A stretch of DNA of 64,000 nucleotides from Ctenosaura bakeri (taxonomy: Eukaryota; Chordata; Lepidosauria; Squamata; Iguanidae): NCBI GenBank assembly GCA_948474755.1, contig CAOLHI010000562.1, positions 806,001 through 870,000 of the forward strand, given 5' to 3'. Below the pieces are notes generated by a model, which was not told the origin of the DNA, searched no databases, and worked only from the letters and a program-made list of their open reading frames with translations. The position numbers were made by a program, and so were the translations under genes. Of the stretch, positions 23,290 through 33,720 are shown one piece after another (the stretch's first letter is position 1; each line of letters starts with the position of its first letter).

Positions 23290-23720
23290 GGTCTGTGAGA
23301 GGGGGATAACCTTACAAGATCTTTTACACCTCTGTATACCAGTACTAATGCAAGGAAAAACCAGCTGGAGATTCAAACATAAGCTTGTTTGTTTTATTGG
23401 GAGAATTAACCATCTCTCTCACATACAAGATCCAAGCAGTCTTGGAATCACACGAGGCTAACTGAAAGGAGGAAAAGTTTGGATAGCCAGAGTTTAGGGT
23501 GAAGTGGGTGATATTTACCAATCTGGAGATGAGCGAAGAATGATCATGGCTCAAACTAGAAGACTAGGGGTAGTACAAATTGGGAATCAGAGCAGCAGAG
23601 TGACAGTCGCCATGCCAAAAGTACTACAAGTTATTTGGTGCAAATATAACTTTTTTCTCCCTAGGGGGGAAGGTGTTAATGGCTCTCTGGCAAAATTGAC
23701 AATGGAGTCCACAGAGTAGA
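23290..23720 (-). mobile_element. decayed LTR related to the solo LTR at 37.5 kb
   Basis: Blocks in the same order as 37640-37870: ACAAGATCTTTTACACC, TTTTATTGGGAGAATTAACC, CACATACAAGATCC, GGCTAACTGAAAGGAGGAAA and ATATTTACCAATCTGGAGAT. On the minus strand a poly(A) signal AATAAA is at 23393-23398. It belongs to an endogenous-retrovirus-like LTR family; only part of the LTR survives and no viral genes are seen. Confidence 0.5.
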
Positions 23721-24059
23721 CAATAAGGTCCAGATGAGCTAATGACCTTAGCGTTAGATGACAAAAGACTGATGGGAATCGTAATAGCTCCTTGATTGCT
23801 GGGCAGGAAAGGAGGGAAAGGAAGGCTGGTTTAGGGAGTGGGAAGACAGTTGAAGATCATTAGTTTAGTTTTGAGTTCTATTGTCTCTGAGGGTTGAGTT
23901 GGTGGAAATTTGGAAATGTATTGTTACTGGTGTTCCCTGAAGATTTCATAACTATGACCTGGCCATGTCTTGAGGTCCTGCCTGACCTAGTTCTCAAACA
24001 TATTCGGCCAGCCCTTCCTCTTAGCCAGCATGGCCATGCAGCCATAGCACTGTTTATTT

Positions 24060-24168
24060 ATGCCAATTAATATTTGCCAACTGAACCATGTGGGAGTGTA
24101 TGCCTTGTAACAACCCCACAATAGAGTCACCATAAGTCAGAAATGACTTGAAGTTGCACAACAACAAA
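24060..24168 (+). mobile_element. Sauria-type SINE, 3' tail
   Basis: CACCATAAGTCAGAAATGAC, then TTGAAGTTGCACAACAACAA. Only the tail portion is preserved. Confidence 0.7.
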
Positions 24169-24312
24169 CCTTGGTTGGACTCAATCAAGGAAGCCACAGC
24201 CCCAAGCTTGTAGGACCTGACCAGGGCTGTTGGTAAGAGGGTGACCTGGGGATCTCTCATTAATAGGGTCACCATGAATTGAAATAAATTTGATAGCAGT
24301 TAACTACAACAA
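24169..24312 (+). mobile_element. Bov-B/RTE LINE, 3' end
   Basis: GGACTCAATCAAGGAAGCCA, CAGGGCTGTTGGTAAGAGGG, then AGGGTCACCATGAATTGAAA and an ACAACAAC end. This is the canonical Bov-B 3' terminus, directly behind a SINE that shares that tail. Confidence 0.8.
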
Positions 24313-24419
24313 CCTTTCTAAGTGCTGAAGGGACAAAGAGTCAGGGACAAGAAAGTCCCCTTCCAGTGTGTGTGTGGGATTTTTTTTTTGTTTCGTTTTA
24401 AGATAGACCAGCACTGTTC

Positions 24420-24900
24420 CATGTTAAGAGGATTCTTACCTAGAATATAAGACCAGCTCTTGTTAATGTGGAATCAGTGCTTTGCAGTTCACTCTCCATG
24501 GCCAATGAAGCTGAACAGTATGGCAGCCCAGTGTTCCGTCAGCCATTTTCTCCCTCTGCTCATTGACAGGATATTAATAGTCTTCAACAAATAGAGCACA
24601 ATTTAATTTCTGGGTGACCAAAAGAAACATGCGAGAATATTTGAAAATTTGAAGCAAAATGGAATAAAGCCATTTAGTACGCACACTTAAATAGATCTGT
24701 TTAATATTGTTTTATACCTATCCACGTAAAATTAATAGTGCCTTTGAGTTCCTAAATGTACACACCTCCAGAAATGCTTATTATAGAGGTTATTGTGTAA
24801 AGTATCTTCCTTTAAATGGAGTTTGCATATTAATGTTCTCAATTAGCTGTACTCTGGGCACTAAGGTAAATAATATCCTCTCTGAATGGATTTTTTCTTC
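24420..24900. promoter_or_regulatory. candidate conserved non-coding element 3' of NHLH2
   Basis: Unique stretch between the Bov-B tail and the NHLH2 3' end. It has a MEIS-type TTGACAG at 24563-24569 followed by ATATTAATAG, and a POU/BRN2-type TTTGCATATTAAT at 24822-24834 followed by AATTAGCTG at 24841. No exon or repeat is seen. A regulatory role is inferred from composition and position. Confidence 0.3.
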
Positions 24901-24964
24901 CTTTCTTTTCTTTTTTCCCTTTCTCCCCTTTTTTGTTCCACCTTATGCAGAAACAAAAATTTAA

Positions 24965-26283
24965 AAAAGGAAAAGCAGTTTTGTTTATTACTTTTATTTA
25001 TATGCAAAACAGTGCACCATTCATGAGAGATATGAAAAATGCTTCTGATAGAAACCAGATTTCTCTATTTTCACTACAAAATATTGCCTTATGCAAAGCA
25101 ACACACACACACACACACCAAAAAACCCTGAAAAAGACTAAAATCTTTGGATAACAGATGTGGTTTTTAAAATCTTCCTTTCTCTAAAACAAACTTCTTG
25201 TTTCAAGAGATTCACAGCAGAAGAGCATGAAACATTTTCAGGTTGTAAATTTTTTTTGGTTGTCATAAAGGAAAATAGTCCCGTTTTCCTTTGAGAAGAA
25301 AAAATAACTGACATCTATAAAACACACACATACACATATGTACACTCACAGACAGACAGACAGACGCACAAACCAAACTACTTCCCTTATCTTTTTGCAA
25401 AATACTTTTTAGACAGAATTACAGATCAGAATAACAATACACATTTTAAGATATATATTAAAAAACTTCAAGTGAAGTGCTAATAGTCTGATTCCACACA
25501 CAAAATAAAGAAAAATTCTCAAGGACAAAGTCTGAATATATAAAATACGCTTAAAAAGAGGGAAGTGGTGCCATATAAACCAGAGCAAAATGAAACTCAC
25601 TACCTGGTTCCCAACAAACACTTCCAAATTCAAGACAATTATTTCACAGAAGAAAATGTAAACACTTGACTATAGAAAACCAGTTGGCACAAAGTCTTTA
25701 ACATAAAATCTTCACCACTCTCAAAAATTTAAAAAATAGTCTTAGGGGAAAATAGTCTACTTCTTCTAACATAAATTAAAAAATAAATAGTTATTTTGAA
25801 CTGCACTCCTGGATCACACGTTTAAGGTCACAAGTAAATGAGACTTTAAGATTCATTGTATTTTTATTTTTTTGGATCTAGAGAAAGGGGCACTTGGCAG
25901 TCCGGTGGTTGGTTTTGTTACCGTGAGGAAAGCGGCAGCCGGCTTTCCACCCAGGCGGGGGTCTCCTCTGGGGCGGCCTAACCAGCAGCCCACCCACCCG
26001 AAACCCCTCGGGGCGGGGGAGGGTCTCGGTTCAAGTTTCCCTCTCTCCCCCGTCTCTCTCTTTATTTTGAAGGGCCTGATTCAGGAGAGCCCTTTAAGGC
26101 ACGAGCTTAAAGCCAAGGAATCTCCCGCCTGGGCTTCCGTCGGGTTCTGCGCAGAATGTGGCCTGCCGGCGGGAGGCAGGGCGGGGCCGGCGGGCCGGTT
26201 CAGGCGGGATCCGGCCGGCGGGGCCGCCCAGAGAGGCGGAGGGCCCCCGGCCGCCCCTGCCGGCTCCCTGCCCGGCGCCCCGG
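24965..26283 (-). other. NHLH2: NHLH2 3' untranslated region
   Basis: Extends from the stop codon to just past two minus-strand AATAAA signals at 24993-24998 and 24984-24989. The downstream side (24900-24960, read on the minus strand) is purine-rich with a GGTGGAAC stretch that could serve as the downstream element. The distal UTR is AT-rich with ATTTA words and several (CA)n/(GACA)n tracts (25100-25118, 25320-25360), and the first ~380 bases after the stop are GC-rich. The exact cleavage site is inferred. Confidence 0.6.
24984..24998 (-). terminator. NHLH2: tandem poly(A) signals of NHLH2
   Basis: TTTATT on the plus strand at 24984-24989 and 24993-24998, so two AATAAA hexamers on the minus strand 3 bases apart. 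They are the first such pair in an AT-rich context after the stop codon, about 1.3 kb downstream. Confidence 0.55.
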
Positions 26284-26697
26284 CTACACGTCGAGCACGT
26301 GGTTGAGATAGGAGATGTAACAGATGGCCAGGCGCAGGATCTCGATCTTGGAGAGCTTCTTGTCCGGCGGCAGGGTGGGCAGGAGCTTACGCAGCTCGGC
26401 GAAGGCCAGGTTGAAGGCCTCGACGCGGATGCGCTCCCGCGTGGCGTGGGCCGAGCGGTACTTGGCGGTAGCCCGCCGCCGCCGCCGCTTCTCCTCGCGG
26501 CTCAGCGGCTGCTGCGGGTGCGGCGCCGGGCGGCCGCCGCCTCCCCCGCCGCCCCCGCCGCCCGTGCCTTCGCCGTCGGGCGCCTCCAAGTCCGAGGTGC
26601 AGCAGCTCCGCAGCCCCTTCGCCTCCAGAGACTCCGGGTCGGAGGGCGCCGACGACGGGTGGTCCGAGTCCAAGGCCTGGTCCGGGCTAAGCATCAT
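26284..26697 (-). CDS. NHLH2: NHLH2 (HEN2), neural bHLH transcription factor, complete coding exon
   Basis: Encodes 137 residues in one exon. The protein is a nuclear class II bHLH factor of neurons, known in mammals for roles in hypothalamic and GnRH neuron function; it binds E-boxes, usually with an E protein. Residues 1-40 are acidic/serine-rich ([16 protein letters not shown] start), 46-55 are ten glycines, 66-75 carry a [11 protein letters not shown] nuclear-localisation-like run, about 76-90 form the basic region ([17 protein letters not shown], with the E of the ERxR motif contacting the E-box), 91-104 helix 1, a TLPPDKKLS loop, and helix 2 to the NHVLDV end. The N-terminus matches NHLH2 (MMLSPDQ) rather than NHLH1. 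The first of two tandem ATGs (26697-26695) is chosen because CAG with a pyrimidine tract, a splice acceptor, lies directly upstream; the 12 further in-frame codons would be intron. Human NHLH2 is about 135 residues; the extra length lies in the glycine run. The stop is TAG at 26286-26284. Confidence 0.97.
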   Translation of the reverse strand: MMLSPDQALDSDHPSSAPSDPESLEAKGLRSCCTSDLEAPDGEGTGGGGGGGGGGRPAPHPQQPLSREEKRRRRRATAKYRSAHATRERIRVEAFNLAFAELRKLLPTLPPDKKLSKIEILRLAICYISYLNHVLDV

Positions 26698-27297
26698 CTG
26701 CCGGGCGGAGGGGGGAGAGGGAAAAGAAGGCACACGCGGTCAGCCAGCGGTCCCGCCAGGACCCCCGCGCCCCCCCCGGCCCCGGCTTCCCTCCCCGCCC
26801 GGCGCGGACGAGGGTACCCGCCTAGGAGCCCCCCACCCCCCGTCCCTCTCCCTTGCGGCCATTTCCTCGCCTTCCAAGAAGCGTTTGCTCCCCGGGTAGG
26901 CGAGGATCAGGCGCCGGCGATGGGGAGCCGGAGGAAGGAGCACGCGCGGCGGCGGCGGGGGGGAGCAGCGTCATTTCCAATGTGCCGCGGAAGGACGGTC
27001 AAGATGGTGATCCGCAAAATGCCCAGTAGGACCCATGAAAGGCGCCGCTTCCGACAGAGGCGTTGGAAGGGAAGACGCGCCGCCGCCCGCCACCCACCAC
27101 GCCGTGCGCAAGGGAGTGCTTCCCAGGGGCCCTTTCCTTGGGGCGGCCGGGCGGGCTCCGTAGGGGGCGGCGGGGAGGGAAAGAGGGGGACCCCTAAAAG
27201 GCCTCCGCCCGCGGGACCGGCGTTTGCGCGGGGTGACCTCGGAGCGCCTCGTCAGCCCCGAAAGGACACAAAATCTGCACGTTCAGGGTCGTCGTCG

Positions 27298-27395
27298 TGA
27301 TGAGGATGAGGATGATGATATTATTATTACTATTATTACTATTGTTATTATTATATTGTTATTATTATCATCATAATTATCATCATTCACTTAAA
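27298..27395. repeat. mixed GAT/ATT trinucleotide tract
   Basis: Imperfect runs of GATGAG, ATTATT and ACTATT type triplets, in the NHLH2 intron, marking the edge of the CpG-rich block. Confidence 0.85.
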
Positions 27396-27960
27396 TTACT
27401 ATTCCTATCGATATAGCTCTCCCAGCAAAGTGTTTGTTAATCCAGGCATAGAAGGGATTTAAATCCATTTTTTTACATTAAATCTGCGGGAGAATTTGTA
27501 AGCGGGAGAAATGCAACGTAAAATGACATAAGAGGAAAAAGTAAAAAGGATAAAAAGACATAAAAGTGCCGATCACTTTTGTTTAGATCTATTAGTAACG
27601 CAGCATTTATCCTCGCCGTGGCATCGTTCATACAGTTATTAATGCTTTCCAACAGGCAGATGCTCTTAAGGGACGCTCAACCAGCGTTTTACCATTCCAG
27701 GCCACACCAGCTCTCGCCCCATAATTCAGGAGCCTGTTTCCACGAGTGGCATTTAAAAGTTCGCGGGCTACGATCCTACGTGTTTCTTCGGAAGTCAATC
27801 TCACTGTATTCATTCCCAAGTGAGCGGTTCCCTGTGAGGGAGGCGGCAAACCCCGTCCGAGCCCCAGGGGTGGGCTTATTCTGGATACAGAATTCAGTAC
27901 CAAGGAGAGTTCCTTTCAAAGTCGGACTAAAACCTGGCGCTGATTCAGCGGCTCCCTGAC

Positions 27961-27991
27961 TTGACAGCCACAGCCGTCCTGTCACTGTCAA
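27961..27991. promoter_or_regulatory. cluster of three TGACAG cores (MEIS/PKNOX/TGIF type)
   Basis: TTGACAG at 27961-27967 and CTGTCACTGTCAA at 27979-27991 place three TALE-homeodomain cores within 31 bases in the intron. The match is visible; binding is inferred. Confidence 0.35.
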
Positions 27992-30234
27992 ATTTAACGA
28001 GTTTTTAAAAACCATTTAGCATTTTTTGCTGCCTAAAGAAGAACCAAAAAGCGAAGGCGTCAGTACTCGGAAAGGTGGCCCGTTGGGGACGAAGCCACCC
28101 AGCCGAGGAAAACGCGTGTTTCCCCCACCACAGCGCGTGTTTCGTTGAGCCCCGACGGGTCCGGAGTGCTCTCGAGGAGCACGGCTGACCCCGCCGGAAT
28201 CGCCGCTGCCCCAGGACGTGTTCCCCCGGGCCCCGCGCAGGCCGCGAGAAGGGCTCCCAGGCGGAACGGCCACGGTCGGGGATCCTCTCGGGAAGCCAGG
28301 AGGGGCCAGGCGCAGAGCCTGCCGCCGCCGCCACTCTCCGGGGCACCTGGGCTCGGCTCCCCCAACCCCTCGCCTGTATCCGGCCCCAACGAGAGACGGC
28401 TCTCCTCTCGCGGGGACTCAGCCACTGACATTCCCATTAGTCCCGCCGAGGCGAGAGGCGCACAGGCCCACGGGCCCAGCGCAAACCCCCCACGCTTCAA
28501 GGCGCCGCGCTGGCTCCTGGGCGGACTGCCGGCAGGACGCCACAGGCATTCGAGCCCTCCTCGGCACCCGCAAGACCCGAGCAAGGTTCCTCCCGGCCCT
28601 TCGTCTTCCCCGAGACGCGGATAGGCCCAGGCGGGGGGCCGGGGGAACTGCCTGCCGGATGCGACCGAGTTGCGGGAGCGGCACAGTGGCGGTGTGACGG
28701 GAGAGGACCTGTCTTTGTCATCGCGGCCCCACCCGAGCCCTCCTTCGGCAGAAGCTTTCGCCGAAGTAAACCAGACGGCCCAGCCTGTCCCGCCTGATTT
28801 TTCTCCACGGGAAAAATCGCGGTGAATTCGATGTTTGAATCTGCTAAAGACCGCAAGGGAGGGAGAGGGTCCCCCCCCTGGGGATCTCGCGCCGTGTGTG
28901 GCTCCCCTCAGTCCGTCCTCGACGGCACCTGACCCATTCGCTTTTCTGAAGCCCTGACGCAGGCCGGTGGGCTTGGAGCCCCGAGGGCCCCCCTCCTCAG
29001 AACTCGCAGGAGGGCGTCCAGGGGAAGGAAATCCACGAGGACCTCCTCGCGCCTCCCCGTGCCAAAAAGGAGGAAGGAGAGGCAGCGCTTGCTCGCGGGC
29101 ACTGCTGTGGGGGGCACGAGGCCGGCGGCTGGCGGACACGGCGGGAAACAATAGCAGGAGGCGCGGGCGGGCGCGAACGCGGAGGGTCCCGAGGAGGCCT
29201 CGGCGGCTGGGCTGGGCCTGAGGGGAGGAGGCAGAAGTCCGGGGGCCAGGGCCAGGTATCGGGGAGGGAAAGGGGAGAGAGAGAGAACGGGGAGGAGGAA
29301 AGTTTCCGAGAAGAACACAGTGGAAGGGGACCAAGGGGGGACAGGATGGTGATGACGACGAGGCCACGTAAACCAGTGCGTTTCCGTTTTTAAGAAAAGC
29401 TCTACTGAGCATTCCGGTTCTGAGGGAAGGATGGGTGAGGTGGGCAGGTTGGCCGAAAGAGATTCGCCCGTTGTTGTTGCCTAAAAGAGAAAGCGCTGAA
29501 ACGCGGCCCGAGGGCGAGGAGTCAGGAGCGGAAAGCAAACGAAAGCGCAACAAGGGGGGCGCACAGGCCGCCCGCCTCGGAGGGCCCAACTGGACAAAGT
29601 GTCCACAACGTTGTGGAGCAAAAAACGACGGCGTAAAACGAAACAGTCGTTCCCGGTTCCGGGTTCCAGTGGGTTTAGGGTGGCGAACCTGGAAGATGGA
29701 AGGGGCCGCGGTCGGTGGGGGGGGCGCAGCTCCCTCTGAAGTTGCAACCGTCTCTCCCTCCCTCTCTTTAAAGAAATAGATGTCTGTGATGATGATAATG
29801 ATGATGATGATAATTAAAAAAAAAAAAACAGCCGTCAATCGACAGTCGCGATCAAAGTAACATTTCACTCCGGGCTCTCATGAGAAAATTCCCTCCTCTA
29901 CCTGAATGCGAAAGAGGAAAGAACGTTCTGTTCCGGAAATAACATTTACCAGAGGAAACCCAGCTTTTCGGATTTCCGGCATTCGACCTGGGGCTGCGGC
30001 GGAGCTGCACCGTGGAGGAAAGTTCTTCCACGGGAGAGACCTGGGGCGCCTCCCTCTCCCCGGGGGCTTCCCGGCGAAGCGAGGAGCCCCGTCCCTGGCC
30101 GCGGAAGCCGGGGGCTGCCTCTCCTCAGGGGCGCAACCCGACGCCGGGAAGGGCGGTGGGCGGCGGCGGCGGCGGGGGGGATCACAAGGCAGCCTCTGGT
30201 CTTGGCCGTTTAAAGGAGACGCTGCTACGCTCAC

Positions 30235-31320
30235 CTGTACATTTTAATACGAATTTACCTTGTAAGAGTCGTTGCGACACTCTTTTTTGAAACACCTCCT
30301 CCGACCCCTTTTGCGCCTCAAATAACATTCCAGAAGGGGGACATCTGAGTCTCAAAAATACCAACGAAAGAAAAGAGAAGAGGGAAGGGGACAGAGAGAA
30401 ATCCGTCTGTGAGAAATGGGTGGATATATTTTTTTAAAAAAAAATGCATCCGATGGCTAGCAGTAGATCGGAATCGTTTTCATAGTCGCGCAGGTGGAGA
30501 AATGGAGGGGGAGGAGAAGAGCATCACTGTCAACAGCAGGCGTACTTCTAGGAAAAATAAAGGCGTTCGAAAAACACTTTCTCTTCATTTTCTTTCAGCG
30601 GGAGGGGAAAAAACCGCGCCGGTCCATCAAGGTGGTCCGTAGGATCCCGCGCTCTTTATCTCTCTGTCAGTCGCTGGATGGAGTGGAGGGTGCCGGGGAG
30701 CCGCCGCCGCCGCCGCCTCTCGTCAAATAACAAAAGAGATGAAGCGATAAAGGACGGTCGCGAGGAGGAGGAGGAGGAGGAGGAAGAAGAGGCGCGGGGG
30801 GAGATCGGGCGCCCCTCCGCCGGCCGCCACGCAAGCAAACCAGTTCAACGGGCGGCGGGCGGGCGGGCGGGCGGGCGCTGGGAGAAGGAGGAGCGGGAGA
30901 GACTCGCCTCCTTCGGGCCGCGGGTTCGGATCCGAGCTCCTTGAAGCGGCGTCGGTTCCCTTCGCGGGGAACCGAGGCGGCTGTGTATTTTTAGACGACG
31001 CCTTCTCGGCTCGCCTTCCAGGCGGGCGGCGGGGGCGACCCGGGAGCCGCTCTCTCTCCCTTCCCGTCTCGGCCCCGGCAGGGAAGGAGGGCGCGGCGGC
31101 GGCGGCTGGGCTCCTGCCCCTGCTGCCGCTTCGTGAAGCCCATCAAGACCGGGTCTCTTCCTCGAGGTGGCCTCGCGACACCTCCAGGAGCCCACGCAGG
31201 CGGCGGCGGCGGCGGCCGGGCCTAGCCGAGGGGCCCAGAAAAGCCGGCGGGGCGGCGGGCCCGGGGCGGGGGTGAGACGGGGGCCCGTGGGCGCGACTGG
31301 CTCCCCTCACGGTTCCGGCG
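30235..31320 (-). other. NHLH2: candidate NHLH2 5' untranslated exon region
   Basis: Bounded downstream by the donor at 30234 and upstream by a TATA-like TTTAAA at 31346-31351. Alternative starts are possible from TAAAAATA (minus strand, 30986-30993) or GATAAAGAG (about 30653-30661), which would shorten the exon to roughly 700 or 400 bases. It holds a (GAG)n tract at 30762-30797 and (GGGC)n at 30852-30878. Low confidence in the exact start. Confidence 0.3.
30762..30878. repeat. (GAG)n and (GGGC)n simple repeats
   Basis: GAGGAGGAGGAGGAGGAGG near 30762 and GGGCGGGCGGGCGGGCGGGC near 30855, in the CpG-rich upstream region. Confidence 0.9.
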
Positions 31321-31345
31321 GCTTTCTGGTGGCGAGGGCGCGCGC

Positions 31346-31502
31346 TTTAAAGGCGCGGGGGGAACGGGCCGGGGAGGGGGAGGCGGCGGCGAGTTTGCCC
31401 CCCCCACGCCGGCGCCGAAGTTGCTACCCAATAGGCGCTCCCATTGGACTGCCGGCGAGAGGCGAGTCGCTTAATTGGACTTGACATCTGTCACCATGTG
31501 GG
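31346..31502 (-). promoter_or_regulatory. NHLH2: candidate NHLH2 core promoter
   Basis: Read on the minus strand: E-boxes (CATCTG and CATGTG, 31486-31500), a PKNOX/TGIF-type TGACATCTGTCA at 31482-31493 (one mismatch from TGACAGCTGTCA), three CCAAT/ATTGG boxes (31474-31478, 31443-31447, 31428-31432, the last two facing each other), then TTTAAA at 31346-31351 about 80 bases downstream. The order CCAAT then TATA-like fits transcription toward the coding exon, with a start near 31.32 kb. Motifs are seen; promoter use is inferred. Confidence 0.45.
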
Positions 31503-31780
31503 AGTTTCACAGCCCAAATCCTGTCAGCCGGCAGCTCCGATTCTCCCTCCATCCGTGCCACCGATTATTCCGGCCGGGGAGCCAGCAGCCGCCCCGCCTC
31601 CTCCGCCGCCTCTCCGGGGCGAATTCACACGTTCCCGGCGTTGGTCACACCACGGGAGCGCCAACATGAAACGCTGAAGCCGGTGGGTGAACCTGCCTGA
31701 CGCAGATACGGAAGGGAAGGCGAGCTGATACCAGTCCTGCCTAGTCCACGGCTGCTAGTCCTGAGCGCGCTCCCGTCTCC

Positions 31781-33479
31781 GGCTTTCCGGGGCTTTCAAA
31801 GTCCAAAACAGAAGATGCTGATCCATGCTAAGCGTCCTCACCTGGCGTGAGAAGCTCCTTGTTTGCTCAGTGGGAGAGCCAGAAGTCCAGAAGGCCTTGC
31901 AAGAAGCTGGGGGAGCCACCCAAAGAAATGGGCCACCGATTCACTGGGGACCCTGAGTGAGAAGAGCAGGAGGCCAGGGACTTGCCTTACTTGCCTCTGA
32001 AGAGGCAACTTGACCAGCTCTCCCTCTCCTGCACCACAGTGTTTTCCTTCCAGTGGGATCTGTCCCCGGTTCATCTGCTCCTTTTGGAGCAGAGAAGCTT
32101 CAAAACTGATCAGAGATACAGGGTTGGTCCTTTGTCCCCCTTAATCTTCCCAAAGGAGAGTGGGAGGAAACCTCAAGGCCTCAAGAACAGTCAAGCCCAA
32201 GATGGGGCACGCAGGGAATGGTATGGTGACAGGAAACAAGGCTGACTGGTCACAGGCTTGTCTGGCTGGCTGATCATTTTCTTCCACAGGTTTCTCAGGA
32301 TCCAGCCAAACTCATAGCAACATGAAAGCAGTGTTTTTACTCGAGTGCTAGAACCCTCCAAGGACTTCTCCTGATCACAGGGAAAACCACCAGGCCAACC
32401 ATGGCCTTCTAGACCATCATTCTCTTTGCCTGGCACACTTTCTTTGAGCAGGCTTCTTTACTTTATCTTCTTTTGAGCAGAATCTATACAAGGGGGAAAG
32501 ATCAATGATGGTCATAACAAGGATTTTGAAATGATTTTAAAGCAAATAGACTTCGCAAATTTATGACTGCCTAAATATTTTTTTAAAGTTAGCATACAAA
32601 ACAATAATTTTATGAACAAACCAAGTTACACACAACAGATTATATGTTAGTAAAACAGCAAAGTTTATTTAGATAGGAGAAATCACAACTTCTTGGCACA
32701 ATTTTTTTTAATCACACATACCCTCTCTCACATACATAGGTCAGTCTTTATCGTGAGGAATGAATGATCTGTCAGAAGGCCTCTGGAAAAGAGGAGGCGA
32801 TTGCATGATTGCTCACAATGTAGAAAACTTATTATTTACTGTTTAGGACCAGAGCAGGGAAGAGGAGAGGAGAGAAGAGAGAAATTCCATGGAGAAGGAA
32901 ATGAAAGTGGGGGTGGAAGGGAAGGGACATTTAGGACCTTTTGGGGCCACAGGCTATATACTCTTGCCTGGGATCTCAAAAGGATATTAAAATAGGTTCT
33001 CCCTGCCCCTGCATTTGCCCCCAAATTCCATTTTTCTGGAGGAAGCGAAGGGAAATGCTTTAGTCTCATAACTTAACATTTGTCAGAATTTTTACACCCT
33101 TGGCTTATTCATTTAAAAAAAAAAATTGTTTCAAATACCTGAAAACTTTTTTAACCTGATATTTTTAGTCCTAGTTGCTCCCTTACAAATTTAAATGTTG
33201 TTACACTTTCTATGAATATGGTTCTTTATGACTAATTAATATTCCTTCTAATTTTTGAACATACTCCTTTTTCCTCACTCAGTTCCATTTTTGTATCAAA
33301 ATACCTTTATATATGCCATATATGTGTTCTCAATAATTGCCCAAGCTGAGTTAGTTGTACAATTACTTTGAAATAATGTCCACTATCTCTTGTATAATTT
33401 CATGACCAAGATAGTCATTTAAAAGTAAAAACTTATCTAACATTTATATATATTCTTTACCCTGAGCAGTTGTGTAGGG
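31781..33479. other. intergenic DNA upstream of NHLH2, nothing recognised
   Basis: GC content falls back to background by about 31.8 kb. From 32.5 kb it is AT-rich. No exon, RNA gene or named repeat is seen. Confidence 0.45.
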
Positions 33480-33720
33480 GTGGGGGGTAATGGTGCGGTG
33501 TGCCCCTGGCAACAATTTTTTTGGGGTGCCACAGCTCCTTGCTTGCCCTCCCCCAAGCACCATAGCCCCATCCCCCATCCATCTGTCGTAGCCCTGTCCC
33601 GTCTATTGTAGCCACACCCACACACACCATAGCCATGCCCCCATGTCCTGTAGCCATACTGTCATGCATTGTAGCCCCGCCTCATCTCTCTGCCCCACTC
33701 CACTCGCCCCCCCCCTGCCC
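33480..33720. repeat. degenerate minisatellite with a GTAGCC/ATAGCC core
   Basis: Units such as CCATAGCCCCATCCC, CGTAGCCCTGTCCC, TGTAGCCACACCC, CCATAGCCATGCCC and TGTAGCCATACTG recur about every 20-30 bases from 33560 to 33680, bordered by C-rich runs. Confidence 0.7.

Larger units (their letters stand above)
26698..30234 (-). other. NHLH2: predicted 5' UTR intron of NHLH2
   Basis: The acceptor is CCGCCCGGCAG directly before the ATG, with a C/T tract rich in CCTTCTTTTCCCTCTCC. Strong donor candidates on the minus strand are ACAG|GTGAGC (GT at 30234-30233) and CAAG|GTAAAT (GT at 30258-30257). The size of about 3.5 kb fits the compact, mostly single-coding-exon layout of this family. It includes the AT-rich gap and a simple-repeat tract. 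Other noncoding exons may exist; no transcript evidence is available. Confidence 0.45.
25900..31780. promoter_or_regulatory. CpG-island cluster over NHLH2
   Basis: CpG-dense, GC-rich DNA in contrast to the AT-rich flanks, broken by an AT-rich segment at about 27.29-28.03 kb. The blocks are roughly 25.9-27.29, 28.04-29.35, 29.43-30.3 and 30.48-31.78 kb. This is usual for a developmental transcription-factor gene. Long open frames on both strands here arise from base composition. Confidence 0.85.

Noticed and set aside
26698..26733. N-terminal extension of NHLH2 by 12 codons
   Set aside because: The extension reads through a pyrimidine tract and CAG acceptor; family members start at MML.
26158..27300. 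380-codon plus-strand frame across NHLH2
   Set aside because: It is antisense to the NHLH2 coding exon, and its composition follows from the opposite-strand GC-rich codons. No recognisable domain.
28060..29868. 602-codon open frame on the minus strand in the CpG-rich block
   Set aside because: Low-complexity Pro/Arg/Gly/Ser composition, an isoleucine run from a simple repeat, overlapping open frames on both strands and no domain. Long frames are expected in GC-rich DNA. It lies in the predicted NHLH2 intron.
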